Of a stretch of DNA of 35,356 nt, positions 7,510 to 14,231 are shown in pieces. Below the pieces are notes generated by a model. That model was given only the letters and a program-made list of their open reading frames with translations. It was not told the DNA's origin and did not search any database. Made by a program: the position numbers and the translations under genes. Source of the stretch: an uncultured Collinsella sp. (GTDB taxonomy: Bacteria; Actinomycetota; Coriobacteriia; Coriobacteriales; Coriobacteriaceae); the NCBI GenBank assembly GCA_900548255.1, contig URKH01000012.1, positions 1 to 35,356 on the forward strand, written 5' to 3'. Each line of letters starts with the position of its first letter. The first letter of the stretch is position 1.

Positions 7510-8121
7510 CTATTCGTCGGCGAGTTGAATTCCCAACAAACCCGAGAGTGCCAGCGCCTGCTCGGCATTGACCGTCAAGCCACGCAACTCATGGTAATCG
7601 CCCGAAACAACGGGCGCTGCAAATGTACAGCGCGACACATCAACGCCGGAAAGCGACGTCTTGAACACATCAACACGCGTCAGGTCACAGCCATCCAGGC
7701 GTATCTGAACCAGCTTGGCACCCTGAAACGCAGCCTCTCTCAGACGTGTATCGCATGCTGTCATAGGGCCAATGCGTCCCTCCGAAAGGTTCGCATAGCT
7801 CAAATCGCACGATCCAAACGACACGCTCGACAGGCGCGCCTTGAGCAAGTTGAGTCCCGGTGCCGAGCAGTCAACGAAGTCACAGCGGCTGAGCCAGCAG
7901 CCTTCCATGTTGCAGCGGATAAAGCGGCAACCGCGAAACACCACGTCGCGAAACGTCGAGCCGCTCCAGTCAACGCTATCGAACTCGCAAGATCGGAACA
8001 CAACGCCATCGAAGGTCGCGCCGTTCGCCACGTCGTAGGCAAGATCCAAATCCTCAAAAGCGGTATTGGAGACGAGCTCATCGCCCTCGGCAAAGAGGTC
8101 GATGAGCTCGTCCATGCCCAT
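7510..8121 (-). CDS. Pentapeptide-repeat protein with Qnr-like C-terminus
   Basis: About 203 residues, mostly tandem pentapeptides of the A(D/N)LXX type (FDGVVF, FRSCEF, FRDVVF, FRGCRF, LSRCDF, LSYANL, LDGCDL), which should form a right-handed quadrilateral beta helix. The tail GLTVNAEQALALSGLLGIQL resembles the C-terminal dimer segment of Qnr/MfpA proteins, which mimic DNA and protect gyrase from quinolones. The pentapeptide register is interrupted near the middle (SAPGLNLLKARLSS), also as in Qnr-type proteins. The start is uncertain: ATG 8121 or ATG 8115 are the best choices but neither has a strong ribosome site, and the frame is open to 8241. Cysteine content is high. A gyrase-related role is inference; pentapeptide proteins have many other or unknown roles. 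Confidence 0.8.
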   Translation of the reverse strand: MGMDELIDLFAEGDELVSNTAFEDLDLAYDVANGATFDGVVFRSCEFDSVDWSGSTFRDVVFRGCRFIRCNMEGCWLSRCDFVDCSAPGLNLLKARLSSVSFGSCDLSYANLSEGRIGPMTACDTRLREAAFQGAKLVQIRLDGCDLTRVDVFKTSLSGVDVSRCTFAAPVVSGDYHELRGLTVNAEQALALSGLLGIQLADE

Positions 8122-8155
8122 ATGGCAGCCAATCCGTTCGTTTACCCGGGCAAAA

Positions 8156-8188
8156 CCACCACAAAGGTGCCTGTCCCCTTTGCGGTGG
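8156..8188. repeat. Inverted repeat between pentapeptide and SGNH genes
   Basis: Arms ccaccacaaagg (8156-8167) and cctttgcggtgg (8177-8188) pair with one mismatch around a 9-base loop tgcctgtcc. No T-run follows on either strand. It shares ttgcggtgg with the element at 3412-3478. On the minus strand it carries ggggacaggcacctt, close to gggacaggctacctt at 7387-7401. Confidence 0.7.
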
Positions 8189-8200
8189 CTTGGGGTCGCG

Positions 8201-8860
8201 CTACTCACCGAGCATCTCTTGGAGCTTGGCTGCCACGGCATGTCCCAAGCTCTCGTGGCTTTCGGGCATCATATGCAGATAGTCGATATCGCCCGGCTCG
8301 GCAAACTCGGCGGCATTCAAAAAGTCGCAGCCAAACTGCTCAGCTACGTGCGCATAGTATTCAGCAAAATGCTCCGAGGCCTCGACGGAACGCTCGTCAA
8401 AATCGGTCATATATACATCGGCGATTTGGGGCTTGATCTTGATAGGTGCCATCAGCAGAATACGCGGGCAGGGTGCGGCATTGGTCCAGGGAAATGCACG
8501 CACCGCGCGAATCAGCGCCATGGTGCCACGGGCAATATCGGAGGCCGTCACACCAAAGACCGTCTTGCAATCGTTAGTTCCCAGCATAATAACGATCGCA
8601 TCCAGCGGCTTATGAGCCTCGAGCAGCATCGGCAGCGCGCGGATGCCGTTAAGATTGGTGTCCAGATGGCACATATCGTCGCGTACCGTCGTGCGGCCGT
8701 TGAGGCCTTCTTCAATTACATGCCAGCCCTCGCCTAAATCACGTTGGGCCACGCCACACCAGCGCACATCCTGCGCATAGCGCACCGAAATGCCATCGCG
8801 CATACCAGCCGGATCATAGCCATAGGTGTTGCTGTCACCAAAGCACAGAACGTTTTTCAT
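8201..8860 (-). CDS. SGNH/GDSL-type hydrolase
   Basis: A 219-residue esterase/acyl-hydrolase of the SGNH fold. The four blocks can be read: the nucleophile Ser in LCFGDSNTYGY (about residues 5-15), the Gly of EGLNGRTT, the Asn of MLGTNDCK, and the catalytic Asp-His pair in DIDYLHM near 190-196. There is no signal peptide, so it is probably cytosolic. It resembles the arylesterase / lysophospholipase L1-like subgroup; the substrate is not predictable. ATG 8858-8860 is chosen from GGGGAG about 7 bases upstream and because the family begins right before the GDSN block. A hairpin with a T-tract lies only about 20 bases upstream of the start, so expression depends on readthrough or on a promoter overlapping that hairpin. 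Confidence 0.9.
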   Translation of the reverse strand: MKNVLCFGDSNTYGYDPAGMRDGISVRYAQDVRWCGVAQRDLGEGWHVIEEGLNGRTTVRDDMCHLDTNLNGIRALPMLLEAHKPLDAIVIMLGTNDCKTVFGVTASDIARGTMALIRAVRAFPWTNAAPCPRILLMAPIKIKPQIADVYMTDFDERSVEASEHFAEYYAHVAEQFGCDFLNAAEFAEPGDIDYLHMMPESHESLGHAVAAKLQEMLGE

Positions 8861-8876
8861 CGTAAGCTCCCCACTC

Positions 8877-8910
8877 AATAAAAAGCCGACGGGAGCAGCC
8901 CCCGTCGGCT
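8877..8910 (-). terminator. Hairpin terminator after the PARG-like gene
   Basis: Ten-base arms agccgacggg/cccgtcggct (8884-8893 and 8901-8910) are followed, on the minus strand, by TTTTTATT. It lies 26 bases after the stop of the PARG-like gene. It is unusually close to the SGNH start (about 20 bases), so it may act as an attenuator rather than an operon end. Confidence 0.85.
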
Positions 8911-8935
8911 CGGCATGTCGCATCACGTGCACCGT

Positions 8936-10069
8936 TTACAGGTACTTGCGCCAGTCGTCGTCATCCTCATCGTCCTCGGCAGCGGCCTGAGCCTGCTCGG
9001 CGGCACGGGCGGCTGCGGCGCGGGCGGCAACCTGAGCATAGGACTCCTCGTTTCGCTCGGGGAAGTTTGCCAGCACGTGCTCGAATTTGGCGAAGTCCTC
9101 GTCCCAGCGCGTAGAGGGCACGGCAAAGAAGACCTGCTTGACCTTGAAGTCGCCCGATGCGAGCTCCTTGCGGAAGAGCTCGGCCACGGCCTCGGCATCA
9201 AAGCCGTTGTTGTCGCAGCCCCATGCGCCCAGCACGAGCTCCTCGCGACCCAACTCGTCGCAGATGGCGAGCACAAAGCGGATGCGGTCGCGCAGGGCAT
9301 CCAGCAGAGCATCGTCGCTCACGCGATACTCCTGGCGGGCACGCTTGACGTTGGGCGCGGCGGCCACGATCACGTCGGCATAGGCGTGCACATGCTTGCG
9401 CTCGAAGCGCACCGCGGGCACCACCAGCGCACGGTTGCGGTACAGCTCACAGTTGATGTTGCGGCGACGGTTCTCACCGTACCATTTACGCTGCTTATCG
9501 AGGACGTTGTACAGATACGAATCGGCGCACAGCGTGGCCTCCTGGCCCAGATAACCCTGAATATATCCACCGCCCGGATTGGTAAACGAGGCAAAGGCGA
9601 GCACGGCCATGTCGCAGAACTGCGCATAGCCGCGACCGTTATCGAGGATTGTCTGCGTGGCGGAGGCATCGAGCACAGTGACCTCGGGCAGAACCGGAGC
9701 GGGCTCCTCAGCAGGCGCGGACTCAGCTTCGGCGATTTCCTCGGCAGGCTCCTCGACGGGCTCGGGCGCTGCCTCGGTCTCGGGCGCTGCCTCGACCTCG
9801 GCAGTCTCCGCGTCCTCGACGTCCTCGGCGACCTGCTCTTCGGGGGCCACAGCAGTCTGAACCTTGGCCTTCATCGCCGCGACAAAGCCGGCGGGCATGC
9901 CGTCAAACTCGCGAACACCGGCAAGCGAACGCTCGATATCCTTGGCGCACGCTTCGGACACAGTCGCCACATGGCGCTCGGCGGCCTTGGCACGCGCCTC
10001 ACGCTTGGGATTGGGCTGTCCCGCGCGGTTGGGCCTGCGGTTACGGTTCCTGTTGTCGACGTCTGCCAT
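8936..10069 (-). CDS. PARG-like macrodomain protein (TIGR02452 type) with altered QEE motif
   Basis: A 377-residue protein. Residues 1-70 are basic and helical, 72-128 form a Glu/Ala/Pro-rich linker of low complexity, and 130-350 form a microbial-type poly(ADP-ribose) glycohydrolase macrodomain (NPGGGYIQGYLGQEA at 164-178, VIVAAAPN, LVLGAWGCDNNGFD). The C-terminus is acidic (EDDEDDDDWRKYL). Family enzymes cleave ADP-ribose chains with a GGG-X6-8-QEE loop, in which the second Glu is catalytic. Here GGG166-168 is followed by Q176-E177-A178, so the catalytic Glu is replaced by Ala. The protein may bind ADP-ribose without cleaving it, or use another residue. Start ATG 10069 has AGGTGACC upstream. 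A hairpin terminator follows. No ADP-ribosyltransferase gene is in the window. Confidence 0.85.
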   Translation of the reverse strand: MADVDNRNRNRRPNRAGQPNPKREARAKAAERHVATVSEACAKDIERSLAGVREFDGMPAGFVAAMKAKVQTAVAPEEQVAEDVEDAETAEVEAAPETEAAPEPVEEPAEEIAEAESAPAEEPAPVLPEVTVLDASATQTILDNGRGYAQFCDMAVLAFASFTNPGGGYIQGYLGQEATLCADSYLYNVLDKQRKWYGENRRRNINCELYRNRALVVPAVRFERKHVHAYADVIVAAAPNVKRARQEYRVSDDALLDALRDRIRFVLAICDELGREELVLGAWGCDNNGFDAEAVAELFRKELASGDFKVKQVFFAVPSTRWDEDFAKFEHVLANFPERNEESYAQVAARAAAARAAEQAQAAAEDDEDDDDWRKYL

Positions 10070-10135
10070 AAGTGGTCACCTTTCCTGTCGCTGCCGCTGT
10101 CGGCTTTTTCCCATCCATGATACCCCGCCGTGCAC

Positions 10136-10165
10136 AAAAAAGACGGCCCCGCAGGACCGCCTTTC
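10136..10165 (-). terminator. Terminator of the Bax-inhibitor-1-like gene
   Basis: On the minus strand aaaggcggtcc-tgc-ggggccgtc is followed by TTTTTT (10136-10141). Stems are 10142-10150 with 10153-10163, with one or two wobble pairs. It lies 45 bases after the stop of the gene at 10210. Confidence 0.8.
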
Positions 10166-10209
10166 ACATCGTTTTACCGCGTCCGACAAGAAACGCTGCA
10201 ATCCCCGCG

Positions 10210-10905
10210 CTAGTCGCGACGACCGAGGATGTTCAGGATGCGCAGGAACACGTTGATAATGTCCACGAACAGGTTGGACGCCATGAGCACCGCATTGGGC
10301 AGCGTGGGCGGCACCGTCGTGGCAACATAGGTATCGTAGCCAATAAAGCCGGCGAACACCACGATCACGATCAGGTCGGTGATGGTCTGCGAGACGCCCA
10401 TGAACATCAGCACGATCTCGACCAGAATAGTGGCGAGCAGAATGCCAAAACCGATGCCATATACGCGCTGGAAAAACTTGGGGAACGTCACGCCCAAGGC
10501 GCCAAAGACAAAGGTGATGGCGGCGGTGGCGATAAAGGCGGTGTTGATGGTGGGCAGGTCGTAGTTGGCAAGGCCAAACGACGCGGTCAGGCCAAAGGTG
10601 CTCGCAAAGATCACGTAACCCGCGAGTGACAGCCCCACGGACTGCTTGCCCGCAGCAGCCGACATCATGACGATGCCGACGATGGTCAGAATAAACGAGC
10701 CAAAGACCAGCGGCAAAGCGGCGCCGCTCATCATCATGCGGGCAAACGCCATGGTGCTCGTAAAGTAGGCACCGGCACCCATGGCGCAAAAGCCCAAAAA
10801 GATCAGGGCAGACATGACAAGGTTGTACGCACGCGGCGACATCTCCTTGGCACGGCTTGTGCCGGTCTCGATGGGGCCGTTCTGATAGCCCTGGATATCG
10901 TTCAT
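10210..10905 (-). CDS. Bax inhibitor-1/YccA family membrane protein
   Basis: A 231-residue integral membrane protein with seven hydrophobic segments, starting about residues 26, 55, 84, 112, 137, 160 and 187. The family signature is near the C-terminus (FAGFIGYDTYVAT, then NAVLMASNLFVDIINVFLRILNIL), including the acidic residues that form the pH-sensing/calcium-leak site in BsYetJ-type proteins (the Asp of GYDT and the Asp of FVDIIN). BI-1 family proteins are linked to calcium/proton leak and membrane-protein quality control through FtsH interaction in E. coli YccA. ATG 10905 has TGAAAGGA upstream at 8 bases. A TACAAT box lies about 57 bases upstream. Monocistronic, since a terminator follows. 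Confidence 0.92.
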   Translation of the reverse strand: MNDIQGYQNGPIETGTSRAKEMSPRAYNLVMSALIFLGFCAMGAGAYFTSTMAFARMMMSGAALPLVFGSFILTIVGIVMMSAAAGKQSVGLSLAGYVIFASTFGLTASFGLANYDLPTINTAFIATAAITFVFGALGVTFPKFFQRVYGIGFGILLATILVEIVLMFMGVSQTITDLIVIVVFAGFIGYDTYVATTVPPTLPNAVLMASNLFVDIINVFLRILNILGRRD

Positions 10906-10961
10906 AGCTTCGTCCTTTCAAAAAGCGCCACAACAGCGCCGTAGGTGACAAGATTCCTGCC

Positions 10962-10967
10962 ATTGTA
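10962..10967 (-). promoter_or_regulatory. Candidate -10 box for the BI-1-like gene
   Basis: TACAAT on the minus strand, 57 bases before the start codon. The matching -35 position (10985-10990) reads GGTAAG and is poor. The assignment rests on the -10 alone. Confidence 0.35.
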
Positions 10968-10985
10968 CCCGAATGCCGCGCGCTC

Positions 10986-11324
10986 TTACCTGCGGCGCTC
11001 GCCCTCGAGCGTACGATCAAAAGCCCAGACCCACCAACGCATCACGTGCACCTGCGAGCCGTCCGCCCGCTCACGCGTTTGGTCCTCCAGATACAACTCG
11101 GTCGCATGTCCGCCAAAACGTACCTTATAGGTTGCCGTACGAATGCCGTGAACCGTCAGGCCAAACCCGGTGGTCGAGATAATTTCGTCGATCGTAAAAC
11201 AACGGCCGTCAACCCAGCAGACGGTGACCGGCACGACTTGTCCGCCCGCAAGGATGCGGGCCACGACGTCCACATACTGCTTGTGCACGCGTCGAGTTTT
11301 GCCATCTGTCTGTCGGTATTCCAT
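10986..11324 (-). CDS. Small protein of unknown function under a LexA-box-like operator
   Basis: 112 residues from ATG 11324. The domain has the pattern YVDVVARILAGGQVVPVTVC, then WVDGRCFTIDEI, then YKVRFGG and ELYLED, ending MRWWVWAF: a compact beta-rich fold. To my recollection, similar short proteins (P-x-x-hydrophobic-x-W-x-DGR-x-F-x-ID) occur beside DNA polymerase IV (dinB) genes in Firmicutes and as DUF6504-like proteins in actinobacteria. I cannot assign a family with certainty. Basic C-terminus EGERRR. The ribosome site AGGG is only 3 bases from ATG 11324, but a promoter lies so close that the mRNA may be leaderless. An upstream in-frame ATG at 11345 would fall inside the operator. 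No polymerase gene is next to it here. Confidence 0.75.
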   Translation of the reverse strand: MEYRQTDGKTRRVHKQYVDVVARILAGGQVVPVTVCWVDGRCFTIDEIISTTGFGLTVHGIRTATYKVRFGGHATELYLEDQTRERADGSQVHVMRWWVWAFDRTLEGERRR

Positions 11325-11331
11325 GGTCCCT

Positions 11332-11361
11332 ATTATCGAACGCATGTTTGTATGTTGTAAA
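11332..11361 (-). promoter_or_regulatory. Promoter with LexA (SOS) box-like palindrome in its spacer
   Basis: On the minus strand TTTACA (11361-11356), an 18-base spacer and GATAAT (11337-11332), 7 bases before the ATG at 11324. The palindrome cgaacgcatgtttg (11337-11350, plus strand) fits the actinobacterial SOS-box form CGAAC-N4-GTTYG and lies between the -35 and -10, where LexA would block polymerase. LexA binding is inferred. Confidence 0.55.
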
Positions 11362-11512
11362 GCGAACAGACTGTGGTTTTGGGATGTTGGGACGCGCGCA
11401 CGTGTCCTCATGGCGTGTTAGCAAAAAGAACACCCGCGGTCAACAGGGCTAATATTCAATGTTAGTGCCAAAAAATTCACTTCTCCCATCAGAACTCGGT
11501 AAAGAAACCCGC

Positions 11513-11544
11513 AGGAGGTGATACGATTTATCATGTTTCTGTAA
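11513..11544 (+). promoter_or_regulatory. pit leader with a strong Shine-Dalgarno and a three-codon mini-ORF
   Basis: AGGAGGTGA (11513-11521) matches the 16S tail very well but is 53 bases before the pit ATG. The first ATG after it (11533) encodes only M-F-L-stop. TGATA/TATCA arms (11519-11523 and 11529-11533) overlap the site. Whether this is a leader peptide, a translation enhancer or chance cannot be said. Confidence 0.25.
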
Positions 11545-11574
11545 CGTGCCTGCAAACTTCGAGAAAGCCCATAT

Positions 11575-12624
11575 ATGGACGTAACGTTCTCAACCTTCCT
11601 CGGCCAACTTGTGTCGAACCCAGTCCTTGCCGTCACCGTGATCCTCGCGCTCGGCGCCATCTTCGTCAATGGATGGACCGACGCACCCAACGCCATCGCG
11701 ACCTGCGTCACTACGCGTTGCATGCCCGCCCGCGCCGCTATTCTCATGAGTGCCGCATTCAACTTCCTTGGCGTGCTCATCATGACGCACTTTAACGCGA
11801 GCGTCGCCAACACCATCTCCCATATTGTCGACTTTGGAGGAAATAGCACCATGGCGCTCGCCTGTCTGTGCGCGGCGCTGTTCTCCATCGTCGTCTACGG
11901 CGCCACAGCGTCGCGTTTTGGCATCCCCACCTCGCAAAGCCACAGCCTTATCGCCGGCCTGACCGGTGCCGCCATCGCCCTCGGCGGTGCGAGCAGCGTC
12001 AACGTCCACGAGTGGATGAAGGTCATCTACGGCCTGGCGCTCTCCATCGGTCTGGGCTTTGTCATGGGCTGGGTCCTGTGCAAGCTCGTCTCGATTCTTT
12101 TCGCCGCCGCCAACAGGCGACGTGCCAATGTCTTCTTTAAATACGCTCAGATCGCGAGCGCTGCGGCCATGAGCTTTATGCACGGCGCGCAGGATGGACA
12201 GAAGTTCATCGGCGTGCTCTTTTTAGGCGTGGCCTTTGCCAGCGGCCAGACGAGCGTCGGCGATGCCGGCATCCCCATCTGGATTATGCTGCTATGCTCG
12301 GCCACCATGGGCATCGGCACCAGCGTGGGCGGCGAGCGCATCATCAAGTCCGTTGGCCAGAGCATGGTCAAGCTCGAAAAGTACCAGGGCTTCTCCGCCG
12401 ACCTGGCGGGTGCCGCGAACCTGCTGCTTGCCACCCTTACCGGCATCCCCGTGTCCTCCACGCACATCAAGACCTGCGCCATCATGGGCGTCGGTGCCGT
12501 CAAACGCCTCTCGGCCATCAACTTCGGCGTCGTCAAGGACATGATGTTCACCTGGTTCTTCACCTTCCCCGCCTGCGGACTCATCAGCTTTGTCATGGCC
12601 AAGCTGTTCATGATGTTCATCTAG
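11575..12624 (+). CDS. pit: Inorganic phosphate transporter, PiT family
   Basis: A 349-residue PiT permease, which imports phosphate as a metal-phosphate complex with protons (low affinity). The family duplication is visible: the first half has NGWTDAPNAIATCVTTRCM (about 32-50) and FGIPTSQSHSLIAGLTGAAI; the second has SFMHGAQDGQKFIGV and LTGIPVSSTHIKTCAIMGVG. About nine to ten hydrophobic segments. It is shorter than E. coli PitA (499) but normal for the compact Gram-positive type. The start ATG 11575 has only a weak GAGAAAG upstream. It forms a pair with the DUF47 gene 67 bases downstream, a widely conserved arrangement. The window thus holds both a low-affinity (Pit) and a high-affinity (Pst) phosphate system. 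Confidence 0.95.
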   Translation: MDVTFSTFLGQLVSNPVLAVTVILALGAIFVNGWTDAPNAIATCVTTRCMPARAAILMSAAFNFLGVLIMTHFNASVANTISHIVDFGGNSTMALACLCAALFSIVVYGATASRFGIPTSQSHSLIAGLTGAAIALGGASSVNVHEWMKVIYGLALSIGLGFVMGWVLCKLVSILFAAANRRRANVFFKYAQIASAAAMSFMHGAQDGQKFIGVLFLGVAFASGQTSVGDAGIPIWIMLLCSATMGIGTSVGGERIIKSVGQSMVKLEKYQGFSADLAGAANLLLATLTGIPVSSTHIKTCAIMGVGAVKRLSAINFGVVKDMMFTWFFTFPACGLISFVMAKLFMMFI

Positions 12625-12691
12625 TCAAACCGAACGTCCATCCGGACCGTAACACCTCGCCCACCCGTCTTCGCCTCGAAAGGACCCACTC

Positions 12692-13315
12692 ATGGCAAAG
12701 AAACCCGATTCGTTCTACTTTGACAACTACGTCGCCTGCGCCGACCTCGCCGTCCAGGCCGCCGAGCTGCTTACCAAGATTTTCGAGAACTTCGATCCCG
12801 CAAAGATTCACGATATGCTCGACAAGATGCACGCGATCGAGCATGCGGCCGACAAGAAGCACCATGAGCTTGAGGACGCCCTGCTCACCGCCTTTATCAC
12901 CCCGCTTGAGCGCGAGGATCTGGACCTGATGAGCTGCTCGCTCGACACCGTGCTCGACCGCATCGAGGGCGTCGTGCAGCGCGTCTACTTCACCAACATC
13001 CAGAGCATCCATCCCGATGCCATCGTGATCGCCCACAAGGTGACCGACGCCTGCCGCGCCATGAAAGACCTGATGGTCGAGCTGCCTAACTACCGCAAGT
13101 CCAAAACGCTGCGCGAGCTCGTCATCCAGATCAACACCATCGAGTCCGAGGCCGACGAGCTCTATATCAACGCCATGCGTAACCTGCACGTTAACGGCAA
13201 GGACCCGCTCGAGGTCATCGCTTGGCGTGACGTGTACGCCTTCCTGGAGTACTGCGCCGACTGCTGCGAGAATGTGGCCGATGTCGTGGATTCGATAGTC
13301 ATGAAGAACAGTTAA
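12692..13315 (+). CDS. DUF47 family PhoU-like Pit accessory protein
   Basis: A 207-residue all-helical protein of the DUF47/PhoU-like family, usually encoded beside pit genes and thought to control or couple phosphate uptake. Visible marks are FDNYVACADLAVQAAELL at the N-terminus, the metal-binding-type H/E/D pattern IEHAADKKHHELEDALLTAF near 48-68, TPLEREDLDLMS, LDTVLDRIEGV, and the ending YAFLEYCADCCENVADVVDSI. Length is typical. ATG 12692 follows GAAAGGA (12678-12684). It is expressed with pit, and the large hairpin at 13321 begins right after its stop. Biochemical function of the family is only partly known. Confidence 0.93.
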   Translation: MAKKPDSFYFDNYVACADLAVQAAELLTKIFENFDPAKIHDMLDKMHAIEHAADKKHHELEDALLTAFITPLEREDLDLMSCSLDTVLDRIEGVVQRVYFTNIQSIHPDAIVIAHKVTDACRAMKDLMVELPNYRKSKTLRELVIQINTIESEADELYINAMRNLHVNGKDPLEVIAWRDVYAFLEYCADCCENVADVVDSIVMKNS

Positions 13316-13320
13316 TTAGG

Positions 13321-13428
13321 GGTACGTGTCCCGGCGGCGAAGGGCCGGCCACGGTTTGCTTTCTCACTCCGGCTGCGTAGCAGAGTCGTTCGAAAGTAAA
13401 CCGTGGCCGGCCCTTCGCCTTACGTACC
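13321..13428. repeat. 108-base hairpin element after the pit operon
   Basis: Core arms of 28 bases (13336-13363 and 13392-13419) pair with one mismatch. Outer arms ggtacgt/acgtacc (13321-13327 and 13422-13428) add 7 more pairs, separated from the core by an 8-base bulge on the left and 2 bases on the right. The 28-base loop holds a small gct-gcgt-agc hairpin. No T-run follows. The stem is very GC-rich (agggccggccacgg). It could block transcription from the pit operon or be a mobile palindromic element. Confidence 0.85.
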
Positions 13429-13430
13429 AC

Positions 13431-13595
13431 CATTGGGAACCTTGGCTGATACTTTGAAAGCGATGGGGCCTTTGTTGACAGGACCTTGGGGCCCGATTGG
13501 AAACTTTGGGACCGCCTTAAACGTTTGGTTGGGCAGGGCTTTGGGTACCCTTTGGTTTACTTTGGATTGATTCGCTGACTTTGGAGGGTTTGGTT
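13431..13595. other. G/T-rich intergenic stretch with repeated CTTTGG-like words
   Basis: About 165 bases without a gene. The plus strand is poor in C and A and holds roughly eleven imperfect copies of (A/C)(C/T)TTGG, for example at 13437, 13451, 13483, 13503, 13539, 13548, 13559 and 13579. A TTGACA (13475-13480) is present but no good -10 lies 17 bases on. The base bias continues into the first half of the nitroreductase gene. Confidence 0.6.
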
Positions 13596-14126
13596 ATGTC
13601 GTATTTGGATCTGGCTCGGTCTCGGTATTCTTGTCGCGAGTTTGAGGATCGTTCTGTTGAGCGGGCTGTGGTGGATGCCGTTGTTGAGGCTGGGCGTATT
13701 GCCCCTTCTGCTTGTAATAATCATCCAACCCGTGTGATGGTGTTGGATACGCCCGAGTTGTTGGAGAAGGCTGCTGCTTGTCAGCCTCGGTTTGCTCGTG
13801 ATGGGTCTATCTTTGGAGCTCCGCTTGTCTTCCTTATTTGCAGCGTTACCGATGATGCTTGGGTGCGCCCGTATGACCAGATGAATTCCAGTGAAATCGA
13901 TACGTCCATCGTGTGCGACCAGATGATGATGGAGGCCACCGAGCAGGGCCTGGGAACGTGCTGGGTATGCCATTTTAAGCCTGAGGTGGCACAGGAGCAG
14001 TTCAATCTGCCCAAGTGCGTCTATCCCTATCACATGCTCGTCTGTGGCTATCCCGCCGACCACATCGCCGATCCCGAGCATCGCGAGGCCCGCACTATTC
14101 CCCTCTCCAACTTCCTCCTCAAGTAG
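13596..14126 (+). CDS. Nitroreductase family protein
   Basis: A 176-residue flavin oxidoreductase of the nitroreductase superfamily, which uses FMN and NAD(P)H to reduce nitro groups, quinones or other acceptors. It shows the FMN-phosphate arginine region (ARSRYSCREFEDRSVERAVV), the IAPSACNNHP segment, and the conserved ending HMLVCGYPADHIADPEHREA. ATG 13596 is chosen over the in-frame TTG 13581 because GGAGGG lies at 13583-13588. Codon use is mixed: about the first 90 codons favour T/G endings (GAT, TTT, GCT, GTT, TTG), unlike neighbours, while the last 85 favour C like the rest of the window. Physiological substrate unknown. A terminator follows at once. Confidence 0.9.
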   Translation: MSYLDLARSRYSCREFEDRSVERAVVDAVVEAGRIAPSACNNHPTRVMVLDTPELLEKAAACQPRFARDGSIFGAPLVFLICSVTDDAWVRPYDQMNSSEIDTSIVCDQMMMEATEQGLGTCWVCHFKPEVAQEQFNLPKCVYPYHMLVCGYPADHIADPEHREARTIPLSNFLLK

Positions 14127-14168
14127 TTTTAGACATACCTTAAAATCTACCTTTTACCACGCGCCCTT

Positions 14169-14212
14169 CGCCGAGTTCTGTCCTATCTAATGCAGAGCTC
14201 GGCGTTTTGTTT
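14169..14212 (+). terminator. Terminator of the nitroreductase gene
   Basis: Twelve-base arms cgccgagttctg/cagagctcggcg (14169-14180 and 14193-14204, one G-T wobble) are followed by ttttgttt. Confidence 0.9.
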
Positions 14213-14231
14213 CCCAACCCGTATACAGCCA

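Noticed and set aside
9657..9860. Ser/Ala-rich tandem-repeat protein on the plus strand
   Set aside because: It is the reverse of the Glu/Ala/Pro linker in the PARG-like protein.
11418..11888. 156-residue minus-strand frame opposite the pit leader and N-terminus
   Set aside because: It overlaps pit antisense and lacks a ribosome site or known domain.
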